Shown here one piece after another: positions 1-9,338 of a DNA stretch of 64,000 bases. Every line of letters starts with the position of its first letter. Within the stretch, counting starts at the first letter, position 1. The notes beneath the pieces were generated by a model. That model ran no database searches and was not told the DNA's origin. It saw only the letters and a program-made list of their open reading frames with translations. The DNA lies in assembly GCF_000009625.1 (NCBI RefSeq), contig NC_002678.2, forward strand, positions 3,752,001 to 3,816,000. Reading direction: 5' to 3'. The translations under genes and the position numbers were made by a program. This DNA is from Mesorhizobium japonicum MAFF 303099 (lineage in GTDB: Bacteria; Pseudomonadota; Alphaproteobacteria; Rhizobiales; Rhizobiaceae).

Positions 1-52
1 CCGATGATTAGCTATCGCTAATATGCTATGTCATTAAGCGAGGGACGAAATC

Positions 53-370
53 ATGGGGCGCTCGCAACGTCATTTTGCGTTGGCATTGCTTCTCCTTGCC
101 GGCGATGCCAACGCCCACAGCTGGTATTCCGGCAAGACTGACCCTGTTCTTCTTCTCAAATGTTGCAGTGATCACGACTGCCATCCTATTGCTTCGAGCG
201 ATGTCAGGTCGACTAGGCAGGGCTATTACGTCCAGCAACCTCAGCCCTACTCTCGAAATGACCCGCCTACGGGCGAGTGGTTCATTCCCTGGGACCGCGT
301 CCAGGTATCGCCTGATGACAAGTATCATATCTGCGAAAATCTCTATCCGGCGTTTCGCGTAGGCAGATAA
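53..370 (+). CDS. small secreted Cys-rich protein, function unknown
   Basis: 105 residues. The N-terminus reads as a Sec signal peptide: basic residues, a run of Ala/Leu, and an A-N-A site near residue 21. The mature part opens HSWYSG and carries Cys37-Cys38, Cys43 and Cys94, an arrangement that suggests disulfides or metal binding in the periplasm. Similar short proteins starting with H-x-W-Y after the signal are familiar from rhizobial genomes as hypothetical proteins (recollection, not a search). An AGGGA Shine-Dalgarno sits upstream of the ATG. The neighbours give no functional hint; the next 490 bases hold no credible gene. Existence is moderately sure; function is unknown. Confidence 0.65.
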   Translation: MGRSQRHFALALLLLAGDANAHSWYSGKTDPVLLLKCCSDHDCHPIASSDVRSTRQGYYVQQPQPYSRNDPPTGEWFIPWDRVQVSPDDKYHICENLYPAFRVGR

Positions 371-863
371 CGAATGAAGTGGACCTGCTTCTTCGCACCG
401 CGCGGGACCAGTTACGGGAGGATCGTGGGGAGTTGCCGCAATTCTCGGGGATCTATTCCGGGCCAGGTCGAATGCGCGCTTCCTACAGCAGGCCACAGCG
501 AGGCGCCAGAGCACCAACGCCTAGCGCCCGATGATCCGCTCAAGCATGTGTTGCTCAGGATCGTGGCCGGTTAACTCCTGGAAGGGCAGCTTGGCATGAC
601 ACCTGCTTCAAGCCCGTGACCGTCGGCATCGTCATCATCCTCCTCAACCCCAACGCTTATAGTGCAATAAGCCTCCGGAAATCACACAGGAACGGGCAGC
701 GAACAAACCGCTACGATTTTTGCAACGCAACGCTACAGGATGAGGCGGGACAACGTCGCAAATGCGTGCACCCAAGTGGTTCAAGCCTTGATGTCGGCGA
801 AGTTTCGGGCCTGAGCTATTCCGTTGGGACAATTCGAAGGTATTTGAGGAGATCGCCACCATC
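371..863. other. 493-base stretch without a convincing gene
   Basis: Short open frames on both strands have skewed composition, no ribosome-binding sites and no recognisable motifs. The sequence is of mixed composition and may be decayed DNA near an island edge. A GAGGAG at about 850 belongs to the next gene. I see no terminator hairpin of convincing strength. Confidence 0.5.
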
Positions 864-1888
864 ATGAGCGCTCAAGGCTTGCCCAGCGTTCTCGCATTTG
901 AGCGCTACGACCCGACTGACGCCTCGCTTAACTGGCTGCGCGAGCGTGGGGTCAACGTCATTTTCGGCAATGCGCACTGGGAAATGCCGTTCAAGCGCTT
1001 CACCGAGGATGAGCTGATTGCCAAGGCACATGGCTGTGTCGCCTTGATGGGGGCAAGCGGCACCCGCATCACCAGGCGCGTGATGCATTCGCTTCCGGAT
1101 CTGCGCTACATCTCAAAATATGGCATCGGCGTCGACAGCATCGACATAGACGCCGCCACGGAGCACGGCATTCTGGTTTCGAGCACGCCGAACGATTTCA
1201 AATCTTCACGGTCAGCGAGCACGCGGTCGCCCTGATGCTGGCGGTTGCCAAACAACTTGGCACGTGGACGCCCGAATTAATGCGGCGTGGCGGGTGGCGC
1301 GGCCTGACCCATGGCGCGACGCTGCGCGGCGCCACCGTCGGCATCCTCGGCCTCGGTCGCATCGGCCGTGGCGTGGCGCAACGGCTCTCGGGCTGGGAGA
1401 CCCGCATCCTTGCCTACGATCCCTTCCTGAAGGAAGCGCCTCCAGGCATCGAACTCGTCGACTTCTTCACCCTGGTGGAGCAATCCGACTTCCTGACGCT
1501 GCACGCAACGCCGAGCCCGGAAAACCATCACATCCTGAACGCCGCCGCGTTCGCGAAGATGAAACCGTCAGCCATCGTCGTCAACACCGGGCGCGGATCG
1601 CTGATCGACTACACAGCCCTGCGCGCAGCGCTGGTCAATGGCCAAATCGCGGGTGCGGCGCTCGACGTGTTCGACCAGGAGCCGCCGAAGACCGACGATC
1701 CGTTGTTTTCGCTACCCAACGTCTTGTGCACGCCGCATGTCGCGGCCTGGACCACAGAAGGAACTCAGGCTATCGGCTGGCATGCGGCCAAGAACCTGTG
1801 GGCCATGATGAGCGGCGAAGGACAAGCCGATATCGTCAACCCGCAAGCAAAGCAGCGCAGGAGTGCGGCCTCGGTCAGCGACGTGTGA
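864..1888 (+). pseudogene. D-2-hydroxyacid dehydrogenase, single-base frameshift
   Basis: Two frames together encode one NAD-dependent D-isomer-specific 2-hydroxyacid dehydrogenase (phosphoglycerate/glyoxylate reductase type). Frame 1 (864 to about 1202) carries the N-terminal substrate-binding part ending SSTPNDFK. The protein continues in another frame from about 1202 as IFTVSEHAVALML, followed by the Rossmann motif GLGRIGRG and the active-site Arg (NTGRGSLID), Glu (FDQEPP) and His (TPHVAAW). The shift lies in an A run at 1200-1202. Adding one A restores about 341 residues, a normal length. Everything else is intact, so the break is either recent or a sequencing error. The gene converges on the FMN oxidase gene downstream. 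Substrate unknown. Confidence 0.85.
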
Positions 1889-1989
1889 CTTCAGAGGTTG
1901 CGTGAATGGCCAACCCCTTCTGCCTCAATTGTTGGACCGCAAGGCCATCATGGTGAATCCTGAACTTTGCCGAGGAATAGGTCCAGGCT

Positions 1990-3048
1990 TCACCAGATTA
2001 CCGACCGGTCGATTTCGCCGAGGCGCGCCCGGCCGGTTAGCGCCATTGCCATCTCGAAGTCACGGCGAAGCAGGTTGACGCAGTGGGCTACGCCCTCGGC
2101 ACCAGCCGTTGCTAGGGCGTAGACATAAGGGCGGCCAATCATGACAGCGCTTGCCCCTAGCGCAATCGCCTTCAAAACGTCGGTGCCACGCCTAACGCCG
2201 CCATCGAGGATGATGGGGATCCGGCCGGCCACCCGCTCCGCGATGGCGGGCAGGGCGTCGATGGCTGCCGGCAGTGTGTCGAGGTTACGCGAACCGTGGT
2301 TCGAGACGACTATAGCATCTGCACCAGTTCCGATGGCTTGCTCGGCATCGTCAGGATCGAGGATACCCTTCAGGATAAGCGGCAGGGTTGTCAGCGAACG
2401 CAGCCAGGCAATATCCGCCCAGGTCGGCATGGCCCGCTTTTGCGCAGTGCCAACTTTGAGCACGCCGGTGTTCCGGTCCTTGAAGTACGGCGTTGCGAGG
2501 CTGTCGGGAATTTTGAAGCCTGCCCGGAATTGCCTACGGCGATCGCCTGGCGTTGGCAGGTCGACCGTTACGCTGATCGCCTTTGCGCCCAGTGCCGCCA
2601 TGCGCGATACGAGTTCGCCATTGAAACCGCGGTCGCTTTGCCAATAAAGCAGGAACCACACAGGAGACTGGCTCTCCGCCACGCAATCCTCGATCGCCGC
2701 CGTCGCCGTAGTACCCAGAATGAACACCGCTTCCGCCACTCCGGCGCCGCGCGCCGTGGCCACCTCGCCTTCCGGATGCGCCAGTCGCTGGTATGCTATT
2801 GGGGCCAGGATGATCGGATGCGTCAGCCTTTGCCCAAAGAGTGTGATCGCGGTATCAAGTCTTGTGACATCGCGCAGCACACGCTGCCTCAACCTGATGC
2901 GGTCGAATGCCGCTTCATTGTCACGCTTGGTGATTTCGTCGCCAGCACCCCCGGCAATGAACTCGTAGACCGCATGCGGCAACACCTCTCGCGCAGCCGG
3001 TTCAAAATCCGCCAAGCCGAGAAACCGGGTTTCGATGTCAAGTGGCAT
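1990..3048 (-). CDS. FMN-dependent alpha-hydroxy-acid oxidase/dehydrogenase (LldD/glycolate oxidase family)
   Basis: 352 residues, near the usual length for soluble members of the family (L-lactate dehydrogenase, glycolate, lactate and mandelate oxidases), which oxidise 2-hydroxyacids to 2-oxoacids with FMN. Visible: the N-terminal YEFIAGGAGDE motif, Lys227 (LILKGIL), the catalytic His251 and substrate-binding Arg254 in SNHGSRNLD, and the phosphate-binding LDGGVRRGTD and ALGASAVMIGRP. The catalytic segment is usually SNHGGRQLD; two non-catalytic positions differ here. It lies tail to tail with a D-2-hydroxyacid dehydrogenase, so both may act on 2-hydroxy acids of opposite chirality (inference). 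No strong ribosome-binding site is seen at the chosen ATG. The exact substrate cannot be assigned. Confidence 0.85.
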   Translation of the reverse strand: MPLDIETRFLGLADFEPAAREVLPHAVYEFIAGGAGDEITKRDNEAAFDRIRLRQRVLRDVTRLDTAITLFGQRLTHPIILAPIAYQRLAHPEGEVATARGAGVAEAVFILGTTATAAIEDCVAESQSPVWFLLYWQSDRGFNGELVSRMAALGAKAISVTVDLPTPGDRRRQFRAGFKIPDSLATPYFKDRNTGVLKVGTAQKRAMPTWADIAWLRSLTTLPLILKGILDPDDAEQAIGTGADAIVVSNHGSRNLDTLPAAIDALPAIAERVAGRIPIILDGGVRRGTDVLKAIALGASAVMIGRPYVYALATAGAEGVAHCVNLLRRDFEMAMALTGRARLGEIDRSVIW

Positions 3049-3481
3049 GGACCAGTCCGTCCGATCGGTATCTCAAGAAAGTCGGCTATTCCACAGGCAA
3101 CATTCGTGCAAATCTCCGCTGACCGCAAGGCGGTGGTCCGGCGCGAAGGCCAGCGAGTTCCGGTCAGCGGAGATTCCGGGACATGATGCATATTTATTGG
3201 CCCCTGTCTCTCCTCTCCATCAGACATCGGCATCGCCAAAGGTACCCACCAAAGCGACGTAAAGTCCGGACTCTTTGGTAAATCTCGCGGCCAACCAACA
3301 CTTAGCGGCGCTTCCATCTCATTTCCGCTGGTCGGGTGCTGCTTTAGAGATAGTTCGGCTTACGAAGCAGATATAGCCTCTAGCAGGGGACGCGGGAACG
3401 TCTGCTTCGGCCAAATGTTTCCCGAAAGCGGACAGTCCTCTCCCGGCCCGTTGCGGGCGTTCCGGAACGAAGTTAGACCGC
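3049..3481. other. 433-base intergenic stretch between the FMN oxidase and truncated comM
   Basis: No coding frame here is convincing. It lies just outside the broken comM end and reads as unrelated, lower-GC sequence. It contains the upstream region of the oxidase gene. No insertion-sequence gene or clear terminal repeat pair was seen apart from the TGTCG-starting 26-mer at 3513-3538 described in the findings. Confidence 0.45.
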
Positions 3482-4177
3482 TTAATGGGCGGGTTTCGCC
3501 GCGATGGCCGACTGTCGTTTAATTAGCCACAATGTTAGCAGATTGTGGCCGCCGGCCTCCGCCACTTCCAGCGCCCGCTTGGCCGTCTCCTGGCCCTTGA
3601 TGTCGGCAAGGTCGGGCAGGTCGCGCGCCGCGGCATGGATGCCGGCCTCCGGCCGCGACAGCACCTGCGTGCCGCGGAAATGATTGGCAATGGCGATCAG
3701 GCTGCGCGGTGCCAAAATGTCGAAGTCCTTACCGGCCCAAGCCGCCTCCGGCCCGCAGGCGAACGGGCAGATCAGGCCCTTGCCCTCGGCATTGGCGCCG
3801 ATCGCCGCCGGCAGGGCGCCCGCGACGGCGGCGATCGTGCCGTCTAGCGAAAGCTCGCCAAGCACGACATAGCCGGCCAGCATGTCGCCCGGAATGGCGC
3901 CAAGCGCTGCCATCAGGCCAAGCGCGATCGGCAGGTCGTAATGGCTGCCTTCCTTGGGCAGGTCGGCCGGCGCCAGATTGACCGTCACCTTCTTCGACGG
4001 CATCGACAGGCCCGACGCATGCAGCGCCGCCTGCACCCGCTCGCGGCTTTCGGCCACCGCCTTGTCGGGCAGCCCAACGATCTGCATGCCGACCTTGCCG
4101 GGCGCGATCATCACCTGCACGTCGACCGGCACGGCCTCGATGCCCTGGAAAGCGACCGTGCGAACCCGCGCCACCAT
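3482..4177 (-). pseudogene. comM: comM (YifB-type AAA+ Mg-chelatase-like protein), 3'-truncated
   Basis: ComM is a hexameric AAA+ helicase for branch migration during natural transformation, usually about 500 residues. Only the N-terminal Lon/ChlI-like domain remains here. Residues 1-214 match the family through LADIKGQETAKRALEVAEAGG and HNLL, exactly where the Walker A (GPPGSGKS) should follow. The last 17 residues, from about base 3538, are unrelated and end in a stop. The whole ATPase domain is missing, so the product cannot be an active helicase. The gene follows gshB on the same strand, a neighbourhood I recall as common in Rhizobiales, so the 5' part is in its native place and the left side is foreign. 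The missing part may lie outside the window. Confidence 0.88.
3513..3538 (+). other. 26-bp sequence starting TGTCG that abuts the broken comM
   Basis: The segment runs from TGTCGTTT to AATGTTAG and ends exactly where comM homology begins. Starting with TGTCG and carrying an AT-rich GCCACAATGTTAG part, it resembles ends of transposons with Mu/TniA/TnsB-type DDE transposases (recollection, not a search). Its orientation puts the outer TGT side to the left, so the element interior would lie where comM is. That fits a remnant left after a deletion better than a clean insertion. Treat as a candidate only. Confidence 0.3.
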
Positions 4178-4358
4178 TGTCCCACCCCGGATATGGGCCG
4201 CAACCCATGCGATTGGCCTAGAATGTGGCCCCCGCAGAAGACAATCACAGATTGCTGGTCAAATCAAGAACATTACGAGAACAAGGAAATCGCTCTGGTT
4301 GCAGCCGGATTGAGCCCGGTTGAAAAGGCGGAACATGGTTAATACGAACCGAAAAACG

Positions 4359-5300
4359 CTACTTCCGCTTCCCCTCGACCGCGTCCCAGAACAGGCTGGC
4401 GATGTCGGCGCCGCCAAAACGCTGCACCTCGCGCACGCCGGTCGGCGAGGTGACGTTGATCTCGGTCATGTAGTCGCCGATGACGTCGATGCCGACCAGG
4501 ATGAAGCCGCGTTCCCTGAGGGACGGCCCGATGCGGGCGCAGATCTCGCGCTCGCGCTCCGTCAGCTCGGTCTTCTCGGCGCGGCCGCCGACATGCATGT
4601 TGGAGCGGGAATCGTGCTCGGCCGGCACGCGGTTGATGGCGCCGACCGGCTCGCCGTCGATTAGGATGATGCGCTTGTCGCCCTTGCGCACGTCCTTGAG
4701 GTAGCGCTGCACGATATAGGGCTCGCGGAACAGCTGGCCGAACATTTCGAGCAGCGAGGCGAGGTTGCGGTCGGCCTCGTGCAGATGGAAGATGCCGGCG
4801 CCGCCATTGCCGTAGAGCGGCTTGACGATGATGTCGCCGAACTCCTTGCGGAAGGCGGCGACTTCCAGCGGATCCTTGGTGATCAGCGTGTCCGGCATCA
4901 AATCGGCAAACTCGGTGACGAAGATCTTTTCCGGGCTGTTGCGCACCCAGGCCGGGTCGTTGACCACCAGGGTCTTCGGGTGGATGCGCTCGAGGATATG
5001 CGTGGTGGTGATGTAGTTCATGTCGAAGGGCGGATCCTGGCGCAGCAGGACCACGTCCATCTCCGACAGGTCGGTGCGCACTTTCTCGCCCAGCGAATAG
5101 TGGCTGCCCTTCTCGTCGCGCACCTGCATTTCCTCGATGCGCGCAAACACCTTGCCGTCGCGCAGCGACAGCCGGTCGGGCGTGTAGTGGAACAATTGAT
5201 GGCCGCGCCGCTGCGCTTCCAGCGACAGCGCGAACGAAGTGTCCCCGGCGATCGACACGGTGGAGATGTGGTCCATCTGGACGGCGATTTTCAGTTTCAT
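4359..5300 (-). CDS. gshB: glutathione synthetase
   Basis: 313 residues from the start [10 protein letters not shown], the usual length for the prokaryotic GshB family. It ligates gamma-glutamylcysteine and glycine with ATP in the cytoplasm, the second step of glutathione synthesis. The ATP-grasp fold shows in [13 protein letters not shown] (ATP-binding glycine loop), [11 protein letters not shown] (adenine-pocket strand), [14 protein letters not shown], and the metal-binding C-terminal part [20 protein letters not shown] with its conserved Asn. An upstream in-frame extension of 41 residues has no family match and is not used. It is followed on the same strand by the truncated comM and is divergent from the GT2 gene. 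Confidence 0.95.
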   Translation of the reverse strand: MKLKIAVQMDHISTVSIAGDTSFALSLEAQRRGHQLFHYTPDRLSLRDGKVFARIEEMQVRDEKGSHYSLGEKVRTDLSEMDVVLLRQDPPFDMNYITTTHILERIHPKTLVVNDPAWVRNSPEKIFVTEFADLMPDTLITKDPLEVAAFRKEFGDIIVKPLYGNGGAGIFHLHEADRNLASLLEMFGQLFREPYIVQRYLKDVRKGDKRIILIDGEPVGAINRVPAEHDSRSNMHVGGRAEKTELTEREREICARIGPSLRERGFILVGIDVIGDYMTEINVTSPTGVREVQRFGGADIASLFWDAVEGKRK

Positions 5301-5524
5301 GGCGGGTCCCCAGCGCAGTCGACGAGAGCGATATAAGGGTCGCCGCGCCTTCTGCCAATCGCGACGTCTGAAGATCGGCAACAGCAGGACACAACCCCCA
5401 CCAGCCCGATCGCGACAAGGCAAGCGGCCGTGTCATCGTTTTCTTAAGCCTTGCCGTACAAGAATAGGCCTCGAATACCCCAACGGCAGGCGCCGGATTG
5501 GGGGTCCTCGATGGAACAACGACC

Positions 5525-6769
5525 ATGAACGCGCTCACCGCCATCCGCGCCGCCGCGACCAAACAGCTTGAACTCACCATCCTGATGCCGTGCCTCAACG
5601 AGGTCGAGACGCTGGCCGTTTGCATCGGCAAGGCCAGGGCCTTCCTCGACAAGGCCGGAATCCTGGGTGAGGTGCTGATCGCGGACAATGGCAGCACCGA
5701 TGGTTCGCAGGAGATAGCGGTCCAGGGTGGCGCCCGTGTCGTACCGGTGGCGCAGAAGGGCTATGGCGCGGCACTTCTGGGCGGCATCGCCGCCGCCAGG
5801 GGGCGCTACATCATCATGGGCGATGCCGACGACAGCTACGATTTCGGCGCGCTGGATGCCTTCATGACGCGCCTGCGCGGCGGCGCCGACCTGGTCATGG
5901 GCAATCGCTTCCAGGGCGGCATCGAAACCGGCGCCATGCCGCCGCTGCATCGCTATCTCGGCAATCCGGTGCTGAGCTTCGTCGGCCGCCTGTTTTTCCG
6001 CATCAAGACCGGTGACTTCCACTGCGGCTTGCGCGGCTTCAACGCCGAGAGCATCCGCAAGCTCGACCTGCAGACGACCGGCATGGAATTCGCCAGCGAA
6101 ATGGTGGTGCGCAGCGCGCTTGCCGGCCTGCGCATCGAGGAAGTGCCGACCACGCTCAAGCCCGACGGCCGCAGCCGGCCGCCGCATCTCAGGACCTGGC
6201 GTGACGGCTGGCGGCATCTCAAATTCCTGCTCGTCTACAATCCGCGCTGGATGTTCTTCATCCCGGGCGCGGTGCTGTGTGGCCTAGGCACTCTGTTCGC
6301 GGCCCTGCTGGTGTTTGGGCCGCTGCGGGTGATCGACAATCTTTCGCTCGACCTCAACACTTTCGTCGCCGCCTGCTTCATGATCATCACCGGCATCCAG
6401 CTCATCACCTTCGGCGCCATATCGCGATACTATGCCGAGATCACCGGCATCCTGCCGCGCAGCCGCGGGTCCGACTGGCTGAGAAGGACCATCAGCACCG
6501 ACCGTCTTGCCGCCAATGCCGGCATCTGCTTTGCCGGCGGCGTCCTGTTCTTCGGCTATGCGGTGCTGCGCTGGGCGCATCTTGGCTTCGGCCCGCTGAA
6601 CGATTCCGAAATCCCGCGCATCGTCGTGCTGGGCCTGAGCCTGATCGTCATTTCGTTCCAGGCCTTCTTTTCGGCATTCCTGCTCGGTGTCCTCGAGATC
6701 CCGGTCAAGCGGCTGAAGGCCGGCCAGCCCGGCGGATCAGGCGAATTCGACGCGACTGCTGAAAAATGA
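5525..6769 (+). CDS. GT2 polyprenyl-phosphate glycosyltransferase with C-terminal membrane helices
   Basis: 414 residues from ATG 5525; an ATG nine codons upstream is possible. The N-terminal GT-A domain shows TILMPCLNE, IADNGSTDGS and the metal-binding GDADDSYDF, as in dolichol-phosphate mannose synthase and GtrB enzymes that load a sugar onto undecaprenyl phosphate. The C-terminal half has four hydrophobic stretches (around residues 235-260, 275-300, 335-355 and 365-395), as in membrane-anchored DPM1/GtrB proteins. It overlaps the GtrA gene by ATGA, so the two are translationally coupled, and the next gene is a large polytopic GT-C-like protein. Together they look like a lipid-linked sugar transfer module. 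The sugar and acceptor are unknown. Confidence 0.85.
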   Translation: MNALTAIRAAATKQLELTILMPCLNEVETLAVCIGKARAFLDKAGILGEVLIADNGSTDGSQEIAVQGGARVVPVAQKGYGAALLGGIAAARGRYIIMGDADDSYDFGALDAFMTRLRGGADLVMGNRFQGGIETGAMPPLHRYLGNPVLSFVGRLFFRIKTGDFHCGLRGFNAESIRKLDLQTTGMEFASEMVVRSALAGLRIEEVPTTLKPDGRSRPPHLRTWRDGWRHLKFLLVYNPRWMFFIPGAVLCGLGTLFAALLVFGPLRVIDNLSLDLNTFVAACFMIITGIQLITFGAISRYYAEITGILPRSRGSDWLRRTISTDRLAANAGICFAGGVLFFGYAVLRWAHLGFGPLNDSEIPRIVVLGLSLIVISFQAFFSAFLLGVLEIPVKRLKAGQPGGSGEFDATAEK

Positions 6770-7173
6770 GCCGGCTTCTGCGAAAATTCGCCGCCATACG
6801 GCTTGTCCGGTTTGTCGTCGTCGGCATTGGCGCGGCGCTGCTGCTTTTCGTACTGTCATGGGCCTTGGTGTCGGCCGGCTTGCCGCCGTTTGTCGGCAGC
6901 GCCATCGCCTATATGCTGGCCTTCGTCGTGGCCTATTCGGCACAGCGCGGCTGGACGTTCGAGGGACGACACGACCACGCCCATGCGTTGCCACGGTATC
7001 TCGTCACCCAGCTGGTCTGCGCAGCGTTTGCAGGCCTGTCGGCCCATGTCGCGGTGTCGATATTTTCCGCCTCGCCGCTGATCATGTCAGCCATCATCAC
7101 CGTCGCCGCAAGCGCCGCGAGCTATGTGCTCTCATCGGTCTGGGTGTTTCGCGACGATCAAAGAGCCGCGTGA
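6766..7173 (+). CDS. GtrA-family membrane protein (putative lipid-linked sugar flippase)
   Basis: 135 residues with four hydrophobic segments spread over nearly the whole length and the VRFVVVGIGAALLLF start typical of GtrA/DPMS proteins. GtrA members are thought to flip undecaprenyl-phosphate sugars across the inner membrane. The ATG overlaps the stop of the preceding GT2 gene (ATGA), so the pair is co-translated. Partner logic (GT2 loads the lipid, GtrA flips it, a GT-C enzyme transfers the sugar) is inferred from family knowledge and order. The segment RGWTFEGRHDHAHAL between the second and third helices fits the usual polar loop. Confidence 0.85.
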   Translation: MSRLLRKFAAIRLVRFVVVGIGAALLLFVLSWALVSAGLPPFVGSAIAYMLAFVVAYSAQRGWTFEGRHDHAHALPRYLVTQLVCAAFAGLSAHVAVSIFSASPLIMSAIITVAASAASYVLSSVWVFRDDQRAA

Positions 7174-7309
7174 AGCCAAGGTCCCAGATCGAGCTGCCTG
7201 TTCAGGGCGTTTTCGCAACATGGAATTGCTTTGTGCAGGGCCGATTTAAGGTTTGCGCAGTGAGTTCGCGATAGCTTCTCTCACCAAGAGAACGCCCAGA
7301 GGCCGTCCC

Positions 7310-9127
7310 GTGACTCCTGCCGATACCATGATCTCCGCCGAGGCCACGCCACGTCCGTCACGGCACAACGACCTTGCGCTCGTGCTCGTCGCCACGCTGG
7401 TGATGGTTGCCGTCAGCGCTCTCAGCGGATTCCGCGACTTGACCGACGCCGGCGGCGACAATGACAATCTGCTGCGTCTGGTCGAGGTTCGCGACATGCT
7501 GGCCGGCCAGGGCTGGTTCGACCTGCATCAGTACCGGATGGGTCTTGAAGGCGGCTTCGTCATGCACTGGTCGCGGCTGGTCGACGCGCCGCTCGCCGCC
7601 ATCATTCTGGCGGCCTCGGCTCTGACCGGCAGCGTGGCCAGGGCTGAGACCATCGCGGAGGTGCTCTGGCCGGCGCTGCTCTTCTTCCTCGCCTTGCTCT
7701 TCACCACCCGCGCGGCGCGCAGTTTCGCCGGCGCCGCAGCCGTGCTGCCGGCCGTCGTCATCGGCGCCGCGGCGCTGCACTTCATCGGCATCTTTTCGCC
7801 CGGCTCGCTCGATCATCACAATGTCCAGCTGACGCTGACCATGGCCTGCCTCAGCCTGCTGCTCGATGCGCCCGTGCAGCGCTGGGCGGCGCTGTTCGCT
7901 GGCCTGTGCGCGGCGCTGATGCTGGCCGTCGGCATGGAAACAGCGCCCTATGTCGCCACCATCGGCGCGTGCATCGCCCTGCTGTTTGTCGCCAACCCCG
8001 GCGGTGAGGGGCGGATCGCCAGGGATTTCGGCCTTGGCTTTGCCGGCGTTTCGGGGCTGGTCTTCGTCACCACCATCGCCCCATCGGCGTGGGGCCAGCC
8101 GCAGTGCGATGCCTTCTCGACAGTGCAGTTCGTGGTGGCCGCGCTCGCCGGATGCGGCCTTGCCGCCATGGCTTCGCTCGACATGGCCAAGGCCACGGTC
8201 GGCCGGCGCCTCGTGGCGCTCGGCCTGCTTGGCGTGGTGCTTGCCGCTGTCGTGGTGTCGCTGTTCCCGCAATGCCTGGCGGCCCCCTATGCGAACCTCG
8301 ATCCGCGCCTCAAGGAATTATGGCTCGATAACATCGAAGAGGCGCAGTCGCTGTACAAGCTTGTCATCTACAACCAGGTCGCGGTGGTGGAGCGTTTTGC
8401 CACGCCACTGCTGGCGATCATGCTGATGGCGCTTCACCTCGGTCGTGGCGGCTCGCGGCGGCAGGACAGCCTCGTTGGCGCGCTGCTGGTGGTGGCGTTC
8501 CTGGTCAGTGCCTGGCAAGTGCGCGGCTCGACCTTCTCCATTGCCTTGGCGGTGATCCCGCTTTGCGCCTGGATCGCCAAATGGCGGCAGCGGGCCGAAG
8601 CCAGCCCGTCGCGCGGCTCCGCACTCAGGGTGGTCGCGGCCTGGCTGGTCTCGGTCAACGCACTCTGGGCGTGCGCAGCCGTGGCTGCATCAAGCGCCTT
8701 CGAAACCGGTGCGGCCGTCAAGGCCGCCAGTGTCAATGGGACCTGCCAAGGCAAGACCGCGTTCGCAGCGCTCAGCCAGCTGCCGGACACCACCGTGCTC
8801 GCCATTTCCAATCTTGGCTCACCCATCCTGGCCTATTCCGGACATCGCGTGTTCGCCGGGCCGTATCATCGCAACGTCGCGGGAAACCTGCTTGCACTCG
8901 ATACCTTCCTCGGATCGAATGCAGATGCCAGGAAGGTGGTCGAAAGCAACCATGTCGGGCTTGTGGCGCTCTGCCGCGGCAACGCGGAAACCCGCCTGCT
9001 CGTTGCCAGGGCGCCGGACGGCTTTCTGGCCGGGCTGACGCACGGCAACGTACCGGACTGGCTGGAGCCCGTGGCGGAGACACGGGGCGCCCAGCTCGAG
9101 CTCTATCACGTCAAGCTCGGCGGCTGA
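7310..9127 (+). CDS. polytopic membrane protein, GT-C glycosyltransferase-like
   Basis: About 605 residues from a GTG at 7310, chosen because AGAGG lies seven bases upstream; an ATG at 7328 is also possible. A short polar N-terminus is followed by about a dozen hydrophobic helices and a C-terminal soluble part of about 150 residues. After the first helix comes TDAGGDNDNLLRLVEVRDML, an acidic first periplasmic loop like the one that binds the metal and sugar phosphate in GT-C enzymes. No specific family can be named. It sits 136 bases after gtrA and may be the transferase acting on the flipped lipid-linked sugar (inference). The C-terminal part contains AISNLGSPILAYSGHRVFAGPYHRN, which is of the kind seen in ArnT/PMT-like proteins. 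Confidence 0.7.
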   Translation: MTPADTMISAEATPRPSRHNDLALVLVATLVMVAVSALSGFRDLTDAGGDNDNLLRLVEVRDMLAGQGWFDLHQYRMGLEGGFVMHWSRLVDAPLAAIILAASALTGSVARAETIAEVLWPALLFFLALLFTTRAARSFAGAAAVLPAVVIGAAALHFIGIFSPGSLDHHNVQLTLTMACLSLLLDAPVQRWAALFAGLCAALMLAVGMETAPYVATIGACIALLFVANPGGEGRIARDFGLGFAGVSGLVFVTTIAPSAWGQPQCDAFSTVQFVVAALAGCGLAAMASLDMAKATVGRRLVALGLLGVVLAAVVVSLFPQCLAAPYANLDPRLKELWLDNIEEAQSLYKLVIYNQVAVVERFATPLLAIMLMALHLGRGGSRRQDSLVGALLVVAFLVSAWQVRGSTFSIALAVIPLCAWIAKWRQRAEASPSRGSALRVVAAWLVSVNALWACAAVAASSAFETGAAVKAASVNGTCQGKTAFAALSQLPDTTVLAISNLGSPILAYSGHRVFAGPYHRNVAGNLLALDTFLGSNADARKVVESNHVGLVALCRGNAETRLLVARAPDGFLAGLTHGNVPDWLEPVAETRGAQLELYHVKLGG

Positions 9128-9163
9128 AAATCACCGCGAGAACAAAGGTTTGACACAAGGTTT

Positions 9164-9191
9164 AGCCGGCTTCCCAAAGGCTTCCGGCTTT
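9164..9191 (+). terminator. possible terminator after the GT-C-like gene
   Basis: AGCCGG (9164-9169) pairs with CCGGCT (9184-9189) followed by a short T run. The loop is long and the tail weak, so this is only a candidate end for the glycosylation operon before the GGDEF/EAL gene. Confidence 0.3.
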
Positions 9192-9338
9192 CTGCCACGG
9201 CAAGATCGCTGGTGAAAACCGGATTCCGTTTCTCCAGATCGCGTCCCGGCCGCGAAAAATCGATTTTCGAGATACGTTTCCTAAAGGGTTTGCTGGCAGT
9301 CTCCGACATAAATTCCGACGTCAAAAACAGGGACACCG

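Noticed and set aside
371..863. Small open frames at 374-574 and 616-867 as genes
   Set aside because: No ribosome-binding site, no conserved motif, odd composition and overlapping open frames on the other strand.
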